Assembly (NCBI RefSeq): GCF_018691265.1
Contig: NW_024881272.1
Coordinates: forward strand, 27,083,323-27,147,322
Length of the DNA: 64,000 nucleotides
Origin: Tyto alba
Lineage: Eukaryota > Chordata > Aves > Strigiformes > Tytonidae
Direction of reading: 5' to 3'
Shown here: piece by piece, positions 12,379 through 25,400 of the stretch
How the letters are laid out: each line of letters starts with the position of its first letter
Position numbering within the stretch: the first letter of the stretch is position 1
Notes under the pieces: model-generated
Database searches by the model: none
What the model was told of the DNA's origin: nothing
What the model saw: the letters and a program-made list of their open reading frames with translations, nothing else
Made by a program: the position numbers and the translations under genes

Positions 12379-15300
12379 AGATCTTTTAGAATAATATTTT
12401 GATTTCAAAACAGTCCATCAGGGAATTTAACATCAGGGAATAACCACAGTATTTAACTATCCCCTCAAGGACTTGAATCTTCATTTCTTGAACATCAGTG
12501 TCAAGATATTCTGCTCTTTTATACCCTGAATTATTATACTGAAAAGTAACCCTCATGTTAGTATATTCCTTATGTATGTACTCAGATTCAGATCATGGTC
12601 TGATGAGTCCCCACTTATGGTCTCAGAGTATGTCATTCATTCATTTGCCTGTTGTCTGTTCATCTAAACAAACTAAGCTCCAGGACTGTCTTGTCACAAG
12701 CATTTTTTCTAATTCTCTTCTTATTCTTGTAGTTCTTCAGGATGGGTTGAATTTGTGCCAAACACAATTGTTCAACTTTTATATACTGCACTTGTCTGAC
12801 TGACTTTAGAAATCTGAATTTCTGAATATTCCAGGTAACAAGTAATAATTTGAGATAGATCCAAGATACAAAGAGCACAACTGAATGATGATATGGACTC
12901 AAAAACCTAGGGTTCTCAGAAACAAAATATTTATCTAGACCTTTTCAGACAGGTATCAGAAATAAAAGTCTGAGATAAATTAATTGTTCAAATATTCTGG
13001 TTGGCTGGATCAAGAAAGCTGTTATTGTCTCCTCCAGCTTCAAGATGAAAAAGGACTTGCTTGAGTTCTTCTAAGGTAGCAGTCATTTGACTTCCATGGG
13101 AATTTATGAATCCTCAGCTGTGTTGTTACTGTTAACAAGAGCTGACAGTTAAATGCATTTCATTAACAGAAACTAGAATAAGAATGACAAGACTTTAGCA
13201 GATCATATCTGTAATGGAAAAGGTGACCAATGTAAGAAATAATAACTGTCTGCTAGGATTCCATTTGTCTCTCACCCATACCGATAACATCATATCTCCT
13301 GGATACAACCTGCTTGTCTTTTACACTAGTTAGCAAAGCATCAGCAAGATGGAGATGTCAAGAACAAACCTACATCAGCATCAGTTCCTCCTTTTATGTC
13401 AACAGCAGGAGTAAAAGTAAACCCTACTGGAAGAATTAGAAACAAAAAAGATTTTAGCAGCTGAGAATATACAGAGGATTAGCAAAGGCATAGTAGGAAG
13501 TAAAGGAGATAGACTGGCAGATTGTCAATTGATTCTTTTCGGTCTTGGAAGAGCAGACAGATTTATCCAGTGACAACTGCTGGGGTACAAAACTTGCTGG
13601 GAGTGCTTGCAGGGAATAGATATTCTTGCTGTGTAGCTTCCTCACTAGCAAGCTTTGCCAAAAGATTGACTGGGCCTTGAACATCTGTGGATTTCCAAAA
13701 CCTACTGAACAAACCTACCTCCAGATGCACAGAATGACAATTTAATCCAGATGTAAAACAATGGGTAGAACCATAATACTGCTCAGCTGCTACAGAATAA
13801 TGAAAATCCTAGTGCTAGAATTTAAATGATGCTTAAACTGGGAGCTGAGTGGAGCTTCAGTTTTTCCCAAGGAGTAAAGAATAGGAGAACAGAAGAACAC
13901 CTAAAAGTAAACCATTCTGAAGAAACACCTTTTGGGTCAACCTTCCTTCGCAAAGATATATTTTGTCACTGAAAGATCCTTCCCTGGGTTCACCAAATTT
14001 AGAGTAGTCCTACTACCAGTTGATATATGAAGGTTATTCAGCCTGATTGTATAGTTAGCTATTGTGTTTCCTGCCACCAACCAGAGGTAGTGAGGGAACC
14101 ATAAAAAAGGAAAAAATCTACCACTATTCATCCTATTATACTTAGTACTCTGTCTTCCCCTGCAATAACAGCTTGCTTGATTGCCCTGTCCACCCGCTGT
14201 GCCACACTCTTTTAGCTCTGAAAGCACTTTGGGAAAGTGAGGATCATTTATGATGTACTTGTACAGCACCTAGAAGAATAGGATTGTGACTTCTGGTCAA
14301 CAGGGCAGTGTCAATGCATTATCAATCATCTGAACATTCAGGCTCCCTTGCTAGCCTATTTCAATTCAAATTAATATACAAATTTATTATTAATAGTATA
14401 AAATGTGACCAGCTTTTGTATTTGCAAATGAGAGGCTTTGCACATTTTGGTGGCATCCTTCTTTCAGTTATTGAGATTCCCAAAGGTACGCACAACCTTA
14501 TTATAAGCCCTTCCACAATGCAGTTCACTCACTGCTTTGCACAGGATCAGATCACAGCTCAGCCCACTCTATGAATAGAGATTGGTCTTGTTTACAAGAA
14601 AAACCCATTCTATCACCCAGCTGTTACTTGGAGAATCAAATGCAAGTCCCTTGCCTCCCTTTCTTCCCCTGGGCATGGTTCAGAGGCACCACAGAGGGGT
14701 TTGGGCTTTTCCTAGAACCAACAGAGCTGACAGACTCCCAGGATAACTGCTACATTATCCTCAGGGTGTTGGAAAGCTCCAGTTCTTTTGCAAGAATTTG
14801 GATGTCTGAATAGTGGTGATGAAAGTGAGGGGACAGCTAAACATACCCCCCCCACCACAATAGCATTCCAGTGGTATTAGAAATCCAGCTGTTCTCTGCA
14901 AACAGACAGGATTTACTGTTCGTATTTTGGTTAAAGAGACAGATGAAATTCTGCTTCCCCATCCATTATCATTGTATAATCTATACAATTCATCAGCTCA
15001 ATGGCTATGTCAGTAAAGAAAAGTGAAAGGGAGCATTAGTATTCAGAGCACACGCACCACACAAGGCAGCAGGTTTATGATCTGCACAACTGAAATAAGC
15101 ACTTCTCTTCCCTGGGGACCTGGGTTAACACCGAGTAGCTGCACGTTAAGTTGCATATACTTCTATTAATGTACATCCTTTCCAGTATGGGAGGGGAAAA
15201 AGAGGCAGAATACCTATCCCACTCACGCTGGCAGAGACAGCTGATTTTTTTGTGGCTCGACACTATATGTCCAGAACTGTCACATCCCTTTTCTGATCCC

Positions 15301-16732
15301 AACTCCTCCATGTTGGCAGAGTTCTCTTCCTCCAGCTCTTAGGCACCAACCAGGCAAAGCCATCACCTGTCAATCAGCTGTCACATCTACCTCCTCCTGG
15401 ACTACCCTGACATCCCCTTTCTGCCTGGTGCCAGGGGCAGCAGAGAAGTAATCTGCTATGAGATTAATTGCTCCCTCTGCCGTGTCAGTACAGCTATGAT
15501 GGCTTCTGTATTTATAGGGAGTGGAGAGAGAAAAGGATTTTGTGGACACTTTTTCACCAAGTGTACATAATGGGGTATAACAGTTGCATGGAAATAGCTC
15601 ATTTCCAGCCTCTGACACCATAAAGCCCCTGTTTTCCTGAATGAACACGCAGACTCACCCAGCTTGTTACCAAGTAGTATAAATAATCATTTGCTTGCTG
15701 TTTGAAAATAACAATCCTAAAAAAGAGCTCATATAGGCATGGTTGCATTTGAACACATTAACATCCATCCAAGTAACCACTGGTTACCACTTTCTTTCAT
15801 TTCCAAGATCTCCAGAATAACTGCACAATAGCCACCCAGATCTTGGGCTCTGGATTCAAAATTCTTTTAAGCCCATCTACACCCAAGCTGCCACTAAAAA
15901 GGGATCCCTCTCTGCTCTCATTCCTCCTGCCTGTCTTGGTGCCATTTTTCTGGCTGCACAGGGACCCATGCAAAAACTGTTTTGTCAGGGTAGTTTTCTG
16001 CAGGATCAGTCCTTTTCTGGCTCACAGCACTGCCACACACGCACCAGTCCTGACAAAAAGGAGATGGCAGGGACGCACAGCCAGGGGAGAAAACAGAACT
16101 GAACTGCCCCTTTGGGTACCAGCACACACTTTCCTTAGCTTAAAGCAACTGTGAAACAGCAGTCTCCAATCTCTCTCTGCTTCAACAGAAAAGGCTTGTG
16201 TACTAGCAGCTAAATAAAAAATTTCCTTTATAGCCGCAATCTAAATTTCAAGTGAGCACCAGGACTAGTTTTCAGCTCAACACCTTGCAAGCTCCTGAAC
16301 TCAACACCTAGCCACATTTATTTGGGGAGACTTCACCTACGAGAATTAACCCATGAAAAAAGGTATTTTCTCCAAACAGAGAAGAGGAAACATCACAACT
16401 CTGAACCACTTAGAGATACTTTACTGCAAAGAGTGAAAACAAGTCTCTTCTATGTCACAAAGAGATTATGGTGTCTGGAGCCAACATGCTGACCAAGATA
16501 TGTGAGTGGGAACTTTGGGCAGGTGTCTGCCTTTGCGGTCCCCAGAAGTGAGGTACATCCTCAGATTATTTAATATTGTTTTATTAATACAATATTGTTT
16601 CAGACAATGGATGTTTATTATTTAGATTTGTCTCATGATTGTTTTCATGTTACATATGTTATATGACATTGCCCTTAGGACTAATATTATAAATTATAAA
16701 ACAAGCTGGCATCATTTTAAGTGCTGTAAGTT

Positions 16733-16769
16733 AAAAACAAACAAACAAACAAACAAACAAACAAAAAAA
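16733..16769 (+). repeat. (AAAC)n microsatellite
   Basis: About eight AAAC units. It sits 110 bases left of the probable solo LTR. Confidence 0.9.
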
Positions 16770-16872
16770 CAGCTGCCACCTAGGAAAAGAAAACAAGACA
16801 AAAAGCAACCTAAACAAACATTCCCTTAGGCTGCTATTTTTTTCCTAATAACTTGGATGGAATTTCCCACTC

Positions 16873-16878
16873 CCCACC
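16873..16878. repeat. Left copy of 6-bp target-site duplication (CCCACC)
   Basis: CCCACC directly before the TG start of the probable LTR. The same hexamer follows its CA end at 17387-17392. Six bases is the usual duplication size for ERV2/alpharetrovirus-type integration. Confidence 0.5.
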
Positions 16879-17386
16879 TGTAGCAGGATGGCTGGGAAGA
16901 AGAACTGAGAGTGCTGTACAGCTAGTGAATGATGAGGACATCTTGACCGTGGTCAGCCAGAAGCCTTGGGAGGAGCAAACGGGAATGTAGAAAAACAAGA
17001 TAAGGATGCTGATCTTTGTCTGAAGAAAACATGCAAGGAGACAGTTAAAGGAAAACATCTGGCCATTTCTTAAACAGTGGAAAGTTTTCTACCTTGAGCT
17101 AAAAGTATATAGAACATTGTGTTTGTGCTTGTAAGATTTAATTAACCAATAGGCTTAGGATAGCAGTAACTAACTTGTAGCAAATGAGTTGTCTGGTGTA
17201 TTATGGATAGAGGGTAATGACCAATCAAATGTTGACAAGTACTGTTAGAGACTGTATAATTGTAGAATTGTTGACAATAAACGACTTTGACAATGACTTC
17301 AACCATGACTTCGGCTTTGATTTCGACTCGGAACTCTCAACCTCTTACTTACACCCATCCGGAGTCCTGTCTCTCAGTCACCGTCA
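16879..17386 (+). mobile_element. Probable solo LTR of an endogenous retrovirus (ERV2/alpharetrovirus-like layout)
   Basis: The 508-bp segment begins TGTAGCAGG and ends CACCGTCA, so it has the TG...CA ends of an LTR. It is flanked on both sides by the same six bases, CCCACC, as expected for a 6-bp target duplication. Inside it, a TATAAT box at 17255-17260 is followed 15 bases later by AATAAA at 17276-17281. This tight TATA-to-AATAAA spacing is typical of avian alpharetrovirus-type LTRs, where a short R region follows. There is no internal retroviral sequence next to it, so it is read as a solo LTR left by recombination. The flanks are C-rich, so the six-base match could be chance; I cannot name the family. 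Confidence 0.6.
17255..17281 (+). promoter_or_regulatory. LTR TATA box and AATAAA signal
   Basis: TATAAT at 17255-17260 and AATAAA at 17276-17281 sit close together in the 3' third of the probable LTR, in the arrangement expected for a U3/R promoter with a polyadenylation signal. Downstream, a degenerate TTTGAC/TGACTTC repeat follows. Whether it is still active cannot be judged from sequence. Confidence 0.5.
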
Positions 17387-17392
17387 CCCACC
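17387..17392. repeat. Right copy of 6-bp target-site duplication (CCCACC)
   Basis: CCCACC directly after the CA end of the probable LTR, identical to 16873-16878. The neighbourhood is a run of CACCCACCCA, so part of the match may be low complexity. Confidence 0.5.
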
Positions 17393-17643
17393 CACATAGA
17401 GGCAGTTGGAATAGGAAGACAGGACTTTTGTAATGATATGTGACAAATCCTTCCCCAGGGAACTGAACGTGAATACTGAACCCTTAGCTTGTATAACACA
17501 ATAAAACTTAACTACAAGGAAGGAGACTCTTTCAGCGACCAGGGGAGTGTTCACTAGTTGCTGGTTATCTTGTGTAAATGGGTGAAACTTCAGAAAATCC
17601 CAGGATCTCTGTCCAGAAAGCTCTTAATAAAGTATTAACCCCT

Positions 17644-17665
17644 CAGCTGCCTTTCCTGGCAGCTG
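17644..17665. repeat. Inverted repeat CAGCTGCC/GGCAGCTG
   Basis: Eight-base perfect arms around the six-base loop TTTCCT, each holding a CAGCTG E-box-like site. It lies 250 bases right of the probable solo LTR. Confidence 0.6.
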
Positions 17666-18110
17666 GTGAATCTGTAGGCCTAGGTGAGCAGATGTTGCTG
17701 AAATAGGGGGATGGGTTTGTGTAAAGGAATGCTAGTTACATTGGAAAAAGATCCTGGAGATGCTGTTTGGGGTGTAACAATCCAAAACTGAGATACACAC
17801 TAATCACATGCTGAGCTTTCCTATGCTCACAGATAGCAGGCAAAACACCTTCCTTTCTCTCTCTCCTTAGATTGTTGTCCTAGAAGGAACAACAGGTGTT
17901 TTCATTAAGGCAGAATTGACCTCCAGTTGGTCATTTCTACAGTTCAGGAAAATATTTTTTTTCTTGACTTGTAGTTTCCATTTTTCACTTAATTGTTGCA
18001 AAGACAAACCCTGCTGGAACGAACCAGCACTGAAGTGTAACCTGTAAAGCTGAAATACAAAAGTAGCCTGGCTCTGCCTCCTGGACCAATAGACAGGAGG
18101 TTCTTGAGAG

Positions 18111-18450
18111 TCACAGAATGGCTTGAATCGGAAGGGGTCCAACTCTCCTGCAATAAGCAGGGACATCTTCAACTAGATCAGGTTTCTCAGAGCCCCATGG
18201 AATCTGACCTTGAATGTTTTCAGGAATAGGGCTTCCACAATGTCTTTGGGCAACCTGTTCCAGTGTTTAACCACACTCAGCAGAAAAAATGTCTTCCTTA
18301 TATCTAGCCTGAATCTACCTTCTTTTAATTTAAGACTATTACCCCTTGTCCTATAGCTACGGGCCCCATTAAATAGTCTGTCCCCATCTTTCCCCATTTA
18401 GTACTGAAAGGCCGCAATAAGGTCTCTCCAGAGTCTTGTCTTCTCCAGGA
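18111..18450 (-). mobile_element. CR1 LINE, 5'-truncated 3' end
   Basis: This is the classical avian CR1 3' end in reverse orientation. The plus strand begins TCACAGAATGG (reverse of the ATTCTGTGA-type terminal repeat). It then carries diagnostic CR1 phrases: GGGCAACCTGTTCCAGTG, ATTACCCCTTGTCCTAT and GGTCTCTCCAGAG. Similarity to CR1 stops at about 18450 (CTTCTCCAGG), where unrelated intronic sequence starts, so only about 340 bp of the 3' end was inserted, as is usual for CR1. Divergence is moderate and the reading frame of the ORF2 tail is still open. Confidence 0.92.
18173..18397 (-). pseudogene. Fragment of CR1 ORF2 (C-terminal tail)
   Basis: A 74-codon open frame inside the CR1 element encodes the extreme C-terminus of the ORF2 protein, after the reverse transcriptase domain. 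Recognisable blocks are RFRLDIRKTFFLLSVVKHWN, RLPKDIVEA and the closing FHGALRNLI just before the stop. The stop is at the normal CR1 position. No endonuclease or reverse transcriptase domain is present, so it is a dead remnant. The initial Met is incidental. Confidence 0.85.
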
Positions 18451-19239
18451 AGTCAGGAAAGTAATGCAAAGTACTGCCAAGTACCACATAGCTCCATGCT
18501 AGCCAGGAGTCAGGACAGAGAAAACTCTTCCAAAGTAACTCCTGAAGATGGAGAAGAATGGAGAAGTCTAGCAAAAGAACAGCCCCACTCAGTAACCGAC
18601 AGCTTGAATCCCTGTTTATAGCCTCAATTGCATGGGTGTCTGCAGGATGCAGCTCTTGCATCCAAGGACAAGAGCATACAGGCAGGGCTGGAGCTGAGCT
18701 CAACCTCGTCAACACTTCAGGTTCTGGGATTTGCTCCAAGATGAGCCAACAATTCACAATTCTTATGGCAACTGCTGGGGTGGGAGGATTGCTTTGGTGC
18801 ATCTGCGGCTAGGTGCAACACATGTTAGAAGCTAACAATATGTGTCATATAAGCAGGCAGCTGCCTGAAGACCACCAATAAAAAAAAGCCAGTTACAAGG
18901 CATGTCCTGCACCTGTCACTGGAAATAGCTTAATAAACTGTACCAGCAGATGGCACTTGTGAATACACGGCATATTTCTTGGGTTGTGTCACAGCCATAA
19001 CTTCCTGTGGATGGCAAATAGCCTTTTCAGAGCAGCCCTCCAGACTTTTGTATCCACACTTAAATGCCAAGGATTGCGGCCTGGCAACTGCTGTTTGAGA
19101 AATAGAGCTCTGCTCATTACATTAGACAGAGACCAACTCAGCATGTTTCTCGCTTCTCTCACTTGCAAAACTAACAATAAAGCACTGCTTTGATTGCATG
19201 GGTATACTTAAAGATATAATTTGTCTAAACAATATTGCT

Positions 19240-19420
19240 TGGTACCTACATAGTGCCTCAAAGCCAAGGAATTCAACATGGATTTTTACACACATTAATA
19301 TATGTAGCTCCACAGCTAATTTTAGATATGAGACCTAATTATTCCTAAATTGCAGATGGGTAAACCAAAACAGAGATCTATAACAATTGGCTGGTTTACT
19401 AAGTCATTTGCAGAATTAAA
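19240..19420 (+). mobile_element. Possible MIR-like SINE remnant
   Basis: TAGTGCCTCAAAGCC, CACACATTAATATATG and GCAGATGGGTAAACCAAAAC are in the same order as the core of the amniote MIR-like SINE. It ends beside an A-rich tract at 19418. The match is weak and by eye. Confidence 0.4.
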
Positions 19421-19482
19421 GAAAAAAAAAAAAAATAGTTAGAAAAAACCCAAAACACAAAAGCAAAGAAACAAAACCACAA
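19418..19482 (+). repeat. A-rich tract
   Basis: A14 and degenerate A/C-rich sequence directly after the possible MIR-like remnant. Confidence 0.85.
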
Positions 19483-21767
19483 CCACTGGAACTTTAGTCC
19501 TTTGTTTGCTGCTATGAACAAGAACTCAAATCACCAGAGATATAAGCCAGACTTAAAACAGAGGAAAGAAAAAAGGAGAAGAAAGCCCAATATGTTTAGC
19601 TACTTAACTGAAAGTAAAGCTAAGAAACCCAGATGCGATTATTGAGACCTAAGGATCAGTAATTTAGGAAGGGTGGAACGGAAACAAACGTTTCAACGAA
19701 ACTGACTTTAAGACCCCTGTTTATTAAAAATACATTCTAGAAGACAAAAGCATGCAAAAAATAAAGTCAGTGAAGGTCGAGAATAGGCTCCTACAGCAGC
19801 TCATAGACATAAATAGCACTTAGGTACAAAACTTCAATTCACTTGGCTGGGATTCATGAGTTGGGTGTTTATTCTCTGCGTAAGAGCTCAGAAGCTAATA
19901 ATCACAAATGGTGCTATTCACATGGAAAATAAATAGTCCTGTCTCTTTAAGGATATCATGTCTTGTTCTTAGTGGAATAATGGCAAATATAAAAAAGCTA
20001 CGATTTCAATATTTCTCATTATGACTTCTCTCCCTGCTCGTCTAAAAATAAAAGGCTAGTCTGTAGTCCCAGATCAATCTAACTAAAAGAGAAAGGTTCG
20101 CTTACAACAAAACAGCATCTCTGACACTAGTTACGTATTCATCACATGTGAAAATGGCCCTATAATGCTGCCTTCAAACCCTTCCAACAAGTTGTATTAA
20201 ATTAGGTTGGGTTCGGATTTTTTTTCTTGCACCAAAAGCAAAATAGATATAGTTTTATTTAATGCTACTAAAAGGTTCAGATTCAACTGGAACCCCAAGG
20301 CATGTGGCTTTGTTGTTAAAGCACATATACTGACTCTATTGATTGGTGCAGTCCTCTGTGCAAGAGAGTTTGTCACATCAATAGCAACTGAAAAATACTC
20401 AGGAGCTGTAATATGGTTTAAATGAGCAGTTACCACATCAATATAAAGAGCATTTTCAATGGCAGTAGATAGGAATGCTTTTGCAAACGTAGTATTTGTT
20501 TTAAGATAAAGGGTGACAACTTTTTTTACAAGAAGATTTTTTTAAGTAATGGTGAGCAAAACAGCAACCACTGTAACTGTCTTTGGATCACAGCACTCTG
20601 GGCAATAAAAGCCACAATGGAAAGAAAACTTCCAAGCAGGTCAGGAATGGCAATTCTACGAGCCAGACGGATATCATGGCCAGAGAAAAACTGCTGCTCA
20701 CTGGTCTCCATGGTCTTTTCCATTCCTGCTGCCCAGAGCGCACCTGCATCACAGCTGCAGATCCACCCTGAACTTTCATTTCCAGGGCCCCAACCTGGCA
20801 CACTGCAGGAGCTGGGACATCCAAACCAGATGCAAACACACACAGAGTGGAAGGACAGCACAGGAAATTCCTGACCTGTCCTCAGTGACAAGCAAGATCT
20901 GTGGGAGGAGAAAGCTTCTGCCATGCCTCACTCTCTGTCCCAGCTGCATGGGAAAAGGCAATACAAGGAAACGGCCGTGCCCTCACTGTGGCAAGTCTCT
21001 TCTGTTATTTTTTTCCCCTCATTACCAGGGTGGTTGGTCCTGGCCACAGCTATGGTTTTAGTTCAACAGGCTTTCAAATGACACTGAAGCATTGGAAAGC
21101 CACCTGGGATTTCCAACTTTTAAATTGTAAGGGGATAAGAGAAGAGCTCAGTTGCCCCCACTCTAGCAGGGGGTCAGTAATGCACTGGGCACCTATGGCT
21201 TGCCTTTCCTATAGTCTCGACTAGGAAGAGGAACATTGTTTGCCTCCACATAAGTCACCAGCCAACAGATGATACTAAATGTGATCTAGGCAGGCATAGG
21301 GAGACACTCAGTGGCCTCAGTAACGTTCAATCTAAGTTAAAACGACAAACAAGGTGCCAGAGGGGCCACTGAGGAGAAGCTCCTGAAGCTCACAGCAGGC
21401 TGAAGTGGGTGGTGGTTCCTGCGCTGGGGCAGGAGCTGAACAGCCTCAAGCCAGAGGAGACTGAGGGCTAACGCTTACCACCTGAGAGCAAGCTGGACAA
21501 GTACTAGGAATACAAATCCACTGCACATTACCGAGCAGACAGAAATCCCATGAGTTCAGGGAATGTCAGAAATTAAATTCACTGAAAGTTGGGAAAATAC
21601 TTGAGGGGAAAGCATCTTATGAACGTCTCCTGTTCTTCCAAGGAGAGTGGCAATGTCCATTGCTGCATTAGCAGTGCTGGGCTTGTGAGGTCTGACAGCA
21701 CAGCTGTTCTCACAGACCCCCTGAGATGTATGGACTCTGCTTTGGTCATAAATGAATTGGAGAGGAG

Positions 21768-21895
21768 AAAAAAAACAAACAAACAAACAAACTACAACAA
21801 CAACAAAAAAACCCACAAAAAACCCCAAATAAACAACAACAAAAAAAACCACAAAACACAACAAACAAAAAAACCCCAAAACAACAACAAAAAAA
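21768..21895 (+). repeat. A-rich (AAAC)n/(AAC)n tract
   Basis: AAACAAACAAACAAAC and ACAACAACAACAA-type units over about 128 bases. It is the reason for the long phenylalanine/valine-rich open frames on the minus strand here. Confidence 0.9.
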
Positions 21896-22179
21896 GACCA
21901 TGAAATTCATGGCAAGGAACAAACCTCCATTTCATGGGACTGAAAAATCCCTGTTTTTCAATAACAAGAAATAGTTTATATTTTCAGGGGATGGAACATA
22001 ATTTCCCTGACTTGGTGTATTTTTAGAGTACAATTCTCTCTCAATCACATCCCTTCTTCCCTTGGGTTAATATACAATGGGCATTCTTGTCATTCAGGCA
22101 AAAATCCCACTAAAAGAAGACGAGACTCGGCATGTGCCGCAAGTTTTGAAGGAGATGAGAAATTTCACACTATCCTGAT

Positions 22180-22410
22180 ATCTTCTGGGTAACTGCTTAT
22201 TTTATGATGACTAATAGGCAATTACTATGGTAATACCGCAATACAACATGTGTGAGGTTTGGGAATGAGAAATTATAGGTAACTACTTTGGACTCATTTC
22301 TATGGTAACAAAAAGTAATTGTCATTAAATACCAGTTATATTGCGGCTGTACCTGGTAATTATAGATTTTTTTTATGCCCAGTAACATAAATAAAGCCAA
22401 TAAATTTATT
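22180..22410. promoter_or_regulatory. Candidate conserved non-coding regulatory block
   Basis: Two CTATGGTAA words about 60 bases apart (near 22226 and 22300), several CAATTA/TAATTG/AATTATAG words and no repeat or coding signal. Low-strength call by composition. Confidence 0.2.
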
Positions 22411-25400
22411 CAAAAAGTCCATGATTGTTTGCTTATATGTTGTTATATAGAATACACAATGACAAACGCCTAATTAGGAAAAATAAACTCCATCAAGAGC
22501 TTCATCTTGTCATCTGAGATAGATACTCTGTTTTTTAATTCAAGGCAATGCATGAATTTCACCTGCATTAAATGAAGCTAAGAAAAAAACCTTCCCAATC
22601 AGAAAAATAGGTGAAAAATAATCAAGAGATATTATGCAAATGACAGCATGCACACAAGTAGTCATGTCTCACAACTAGATAAGTGATACTAAGAATCACA
22701 TAACATATCCAGTCACTGTTAACACATATACACGTTTGTATGCAGGCATAAGTATATCCCCCAAAGTGATATATCCAAAGACCAAAATCAGCACTTCTTT
22801 GTGTTACAATATATAGCTATGATTTAGAGCTAAAATAATTTGGATAAAGTCCACGTATGCTTTTATTGTCAAAAGACTTCTCATAAATTACATGTGAACA
22901 TGAATGTTGAACTTTTGATTATTTCTAGAGTCACTGAAATAAAGTCCGCAAAAACCTATTCAGGATAAATAGGAAATATTTAATCTGGTCCAAAGCCTAG
23001 TTTTCTGTTTGTATCTCAGATTCTTCAAAAGCGATCTTTAAAAAAAATATTAGTTTTTAAGCAAATCATGCCATTAACAAACAAAATCAATAGAAGACTG
23101 TCATTTATAAAATGCTGATATAACTAATTTTAAATATTTCTCAATCCTTCCCTGCTCCCTTTTTTCACTTGAAACAATTTGCCAAATTCAACTGACTTCC
23201 ACAAACCATTTTAGTCCTGGGACAAAAATATACCATTTATCCAAAATATTTAATCGCAACACAACTTTCATTACATTATGGACTCTGAATTTGGCTTTCC
23301 AGTCTGGGTAGGACTGGCCTCCTTTCCATCCAAGAAACTGCTTTTTTAACACCTCACACAAGCAAGCAGTAAAGATTGTGTTGACTTCAAAAATATTGTA
23401 CTCACAGTGGAACAAGAAAGGGTTAGAATCAGTGTGTCCCATCTTTTCCCCATTCACACAAATTCTTGCAGTTCCTACAATCAAGCTAGAAGGATATTGT
23501 AGTGATGACAGTTCAGAATATTTCAGCTAATTCATGGCTTTTATTTACTGAAGGCTGATACCGTCATAGCTAACCAAGTGAAGGCAACACAGAAATGACA
23601 AGAAACAGGAGGCCCTACTGGGTCATGCAACAAAGTCTTTAGAGAACGGTCAGGGTATTTCAACTGCCTTGGCATGGCATTTCTGGGATACCTCAGTGAA
23701 GAGCTGTCCAGACTAAGAAACATATCCTTTTGAGTGCCAGTATAGGGTTTCATCTCTGGAAGGTGAGGCTGACAAATTGGAAGTAATCTAAGATGGTGTG
23801 GTACAGTCATTTTGCCTGCAGGGACACATTTCAGCATGCAGCTTCAGAATGCCAGCTTAAGAACAAGCTCTCGATAAAGGAAAGTTCAGGCCAAGCCTGG
23901 GGATTCACGACTTTTAATTCAAGAACACATTTTTTTTCTTAGTCTAACCCCACCTCCCTGGGGATTGTAATAGGTTCAGATGATGACAATGCTATACTGC
24001 AAACAGAGAGAGAAAAGTCAAGAAATCTCTCTTCTGAGCACCAGTCTTCCTTTATTTTCTCAAACTGTTCCACAGTTTAATCCATCAGAGAAGGTGAGAT
24101 TAGTGTTATGGAGAAATTCAAATATTTTTATTTTTTGCCATGTTCTTTCACTGAACTAAAGATTAAGTCATGCACCATCTTCAGCAAAAGGGCTCTTTCA
24201 ATTCAGGTGAGAGCTGAGGATAAGTTACCAGCAGGAAAATGATTACAGAGGGCAAATTACGCTGAAGACTCACTATTTTAGGCTAAATAACAAATGGAAT
24301 CTTCCTGGGCAATTTAATTAACAAGCCCATGTGGCATAACATTTTCTACACAGTGTAACTGCAAAGCTGTTACACTTAGAAGTACAGTAATACCAAGCTT
24401 TAAAGACCAAGAAAGGGATGAACTCTGTCTTTCTATTTTGGGAGAGACTCTACATCCTTGACCACAGTAAACAGCAGATATCTAACATTATCCTGTATGT
24501 TAGAAATAGTTGGGTATACTCATGTGTCAAGAAAAGGACTATGGAGGGGTTTTTTGCACTGAAGAAAGAGTGCAGCATAGTAGTCATCTGCTACTGGATA
24601 TCATACTAGCAAATCAGCAAACAACAGCTAGCATTGCAAGCAGGAGCGGTCCCAATCAGTCATTTGGTACTTTGGCTTGCAGGCGAGTTTGCACTCTGAG
24701 GGCTCCGCCTCTCTGCACCTAACCCCTCCGACACACGTACCCAGCCAGCTCTGATCTGTAGTGTGGTTTGCCTGTGATTTGTTCATTTCTCAGCTCTTTT
24801 CAGAAAGAAACAGGTGAAAGCAAAACATAAATGTTCTGATTTCTAAACAGTCAGAGATTTTACTGAAAATAAAGTCTAGTAGAGGTAATTTCACAAACTC
24901 TCTTGGTTTATGCATATAAGTAATAGCTATTAAGAAATAGAACTGTACTAGTTCACTTTCTATTAAAAGGCTTATGCTCTAAGATTATAATAAAATTGTA
25001 ATTTTTGACCATTTATTTCTAAAAAGTACTTTAAAAAATTGTGTATAGAACTTCCAAACATTCTAAATTAGAGGGGATGCCTAACCACCCCTTTAAGTTA
25101 GATAAGGCATTTCATCTTTTCATTCCTAACTCTATGGGTCCACAAATACACTTGTTGAAGTCTTGCATACACTTGAGCAAATCGGTGAAGTTTATCACTT
25201 TGTTTCCATGCATCCTGATACACTGGGCATTGACACTCATTTCCATGACCATTTCTTTTAGAGCCACCTAAATGTACATGCAACATATAAACAACCTTCC
25301 TCACAGATGTGTCTGTGCCGTGCACACTTTTACTTTATAGCTGTAATCTTAAACTCACATGTTGCTGGTTATGAACATTTCACTGCAAGAAAGTCCCTTT

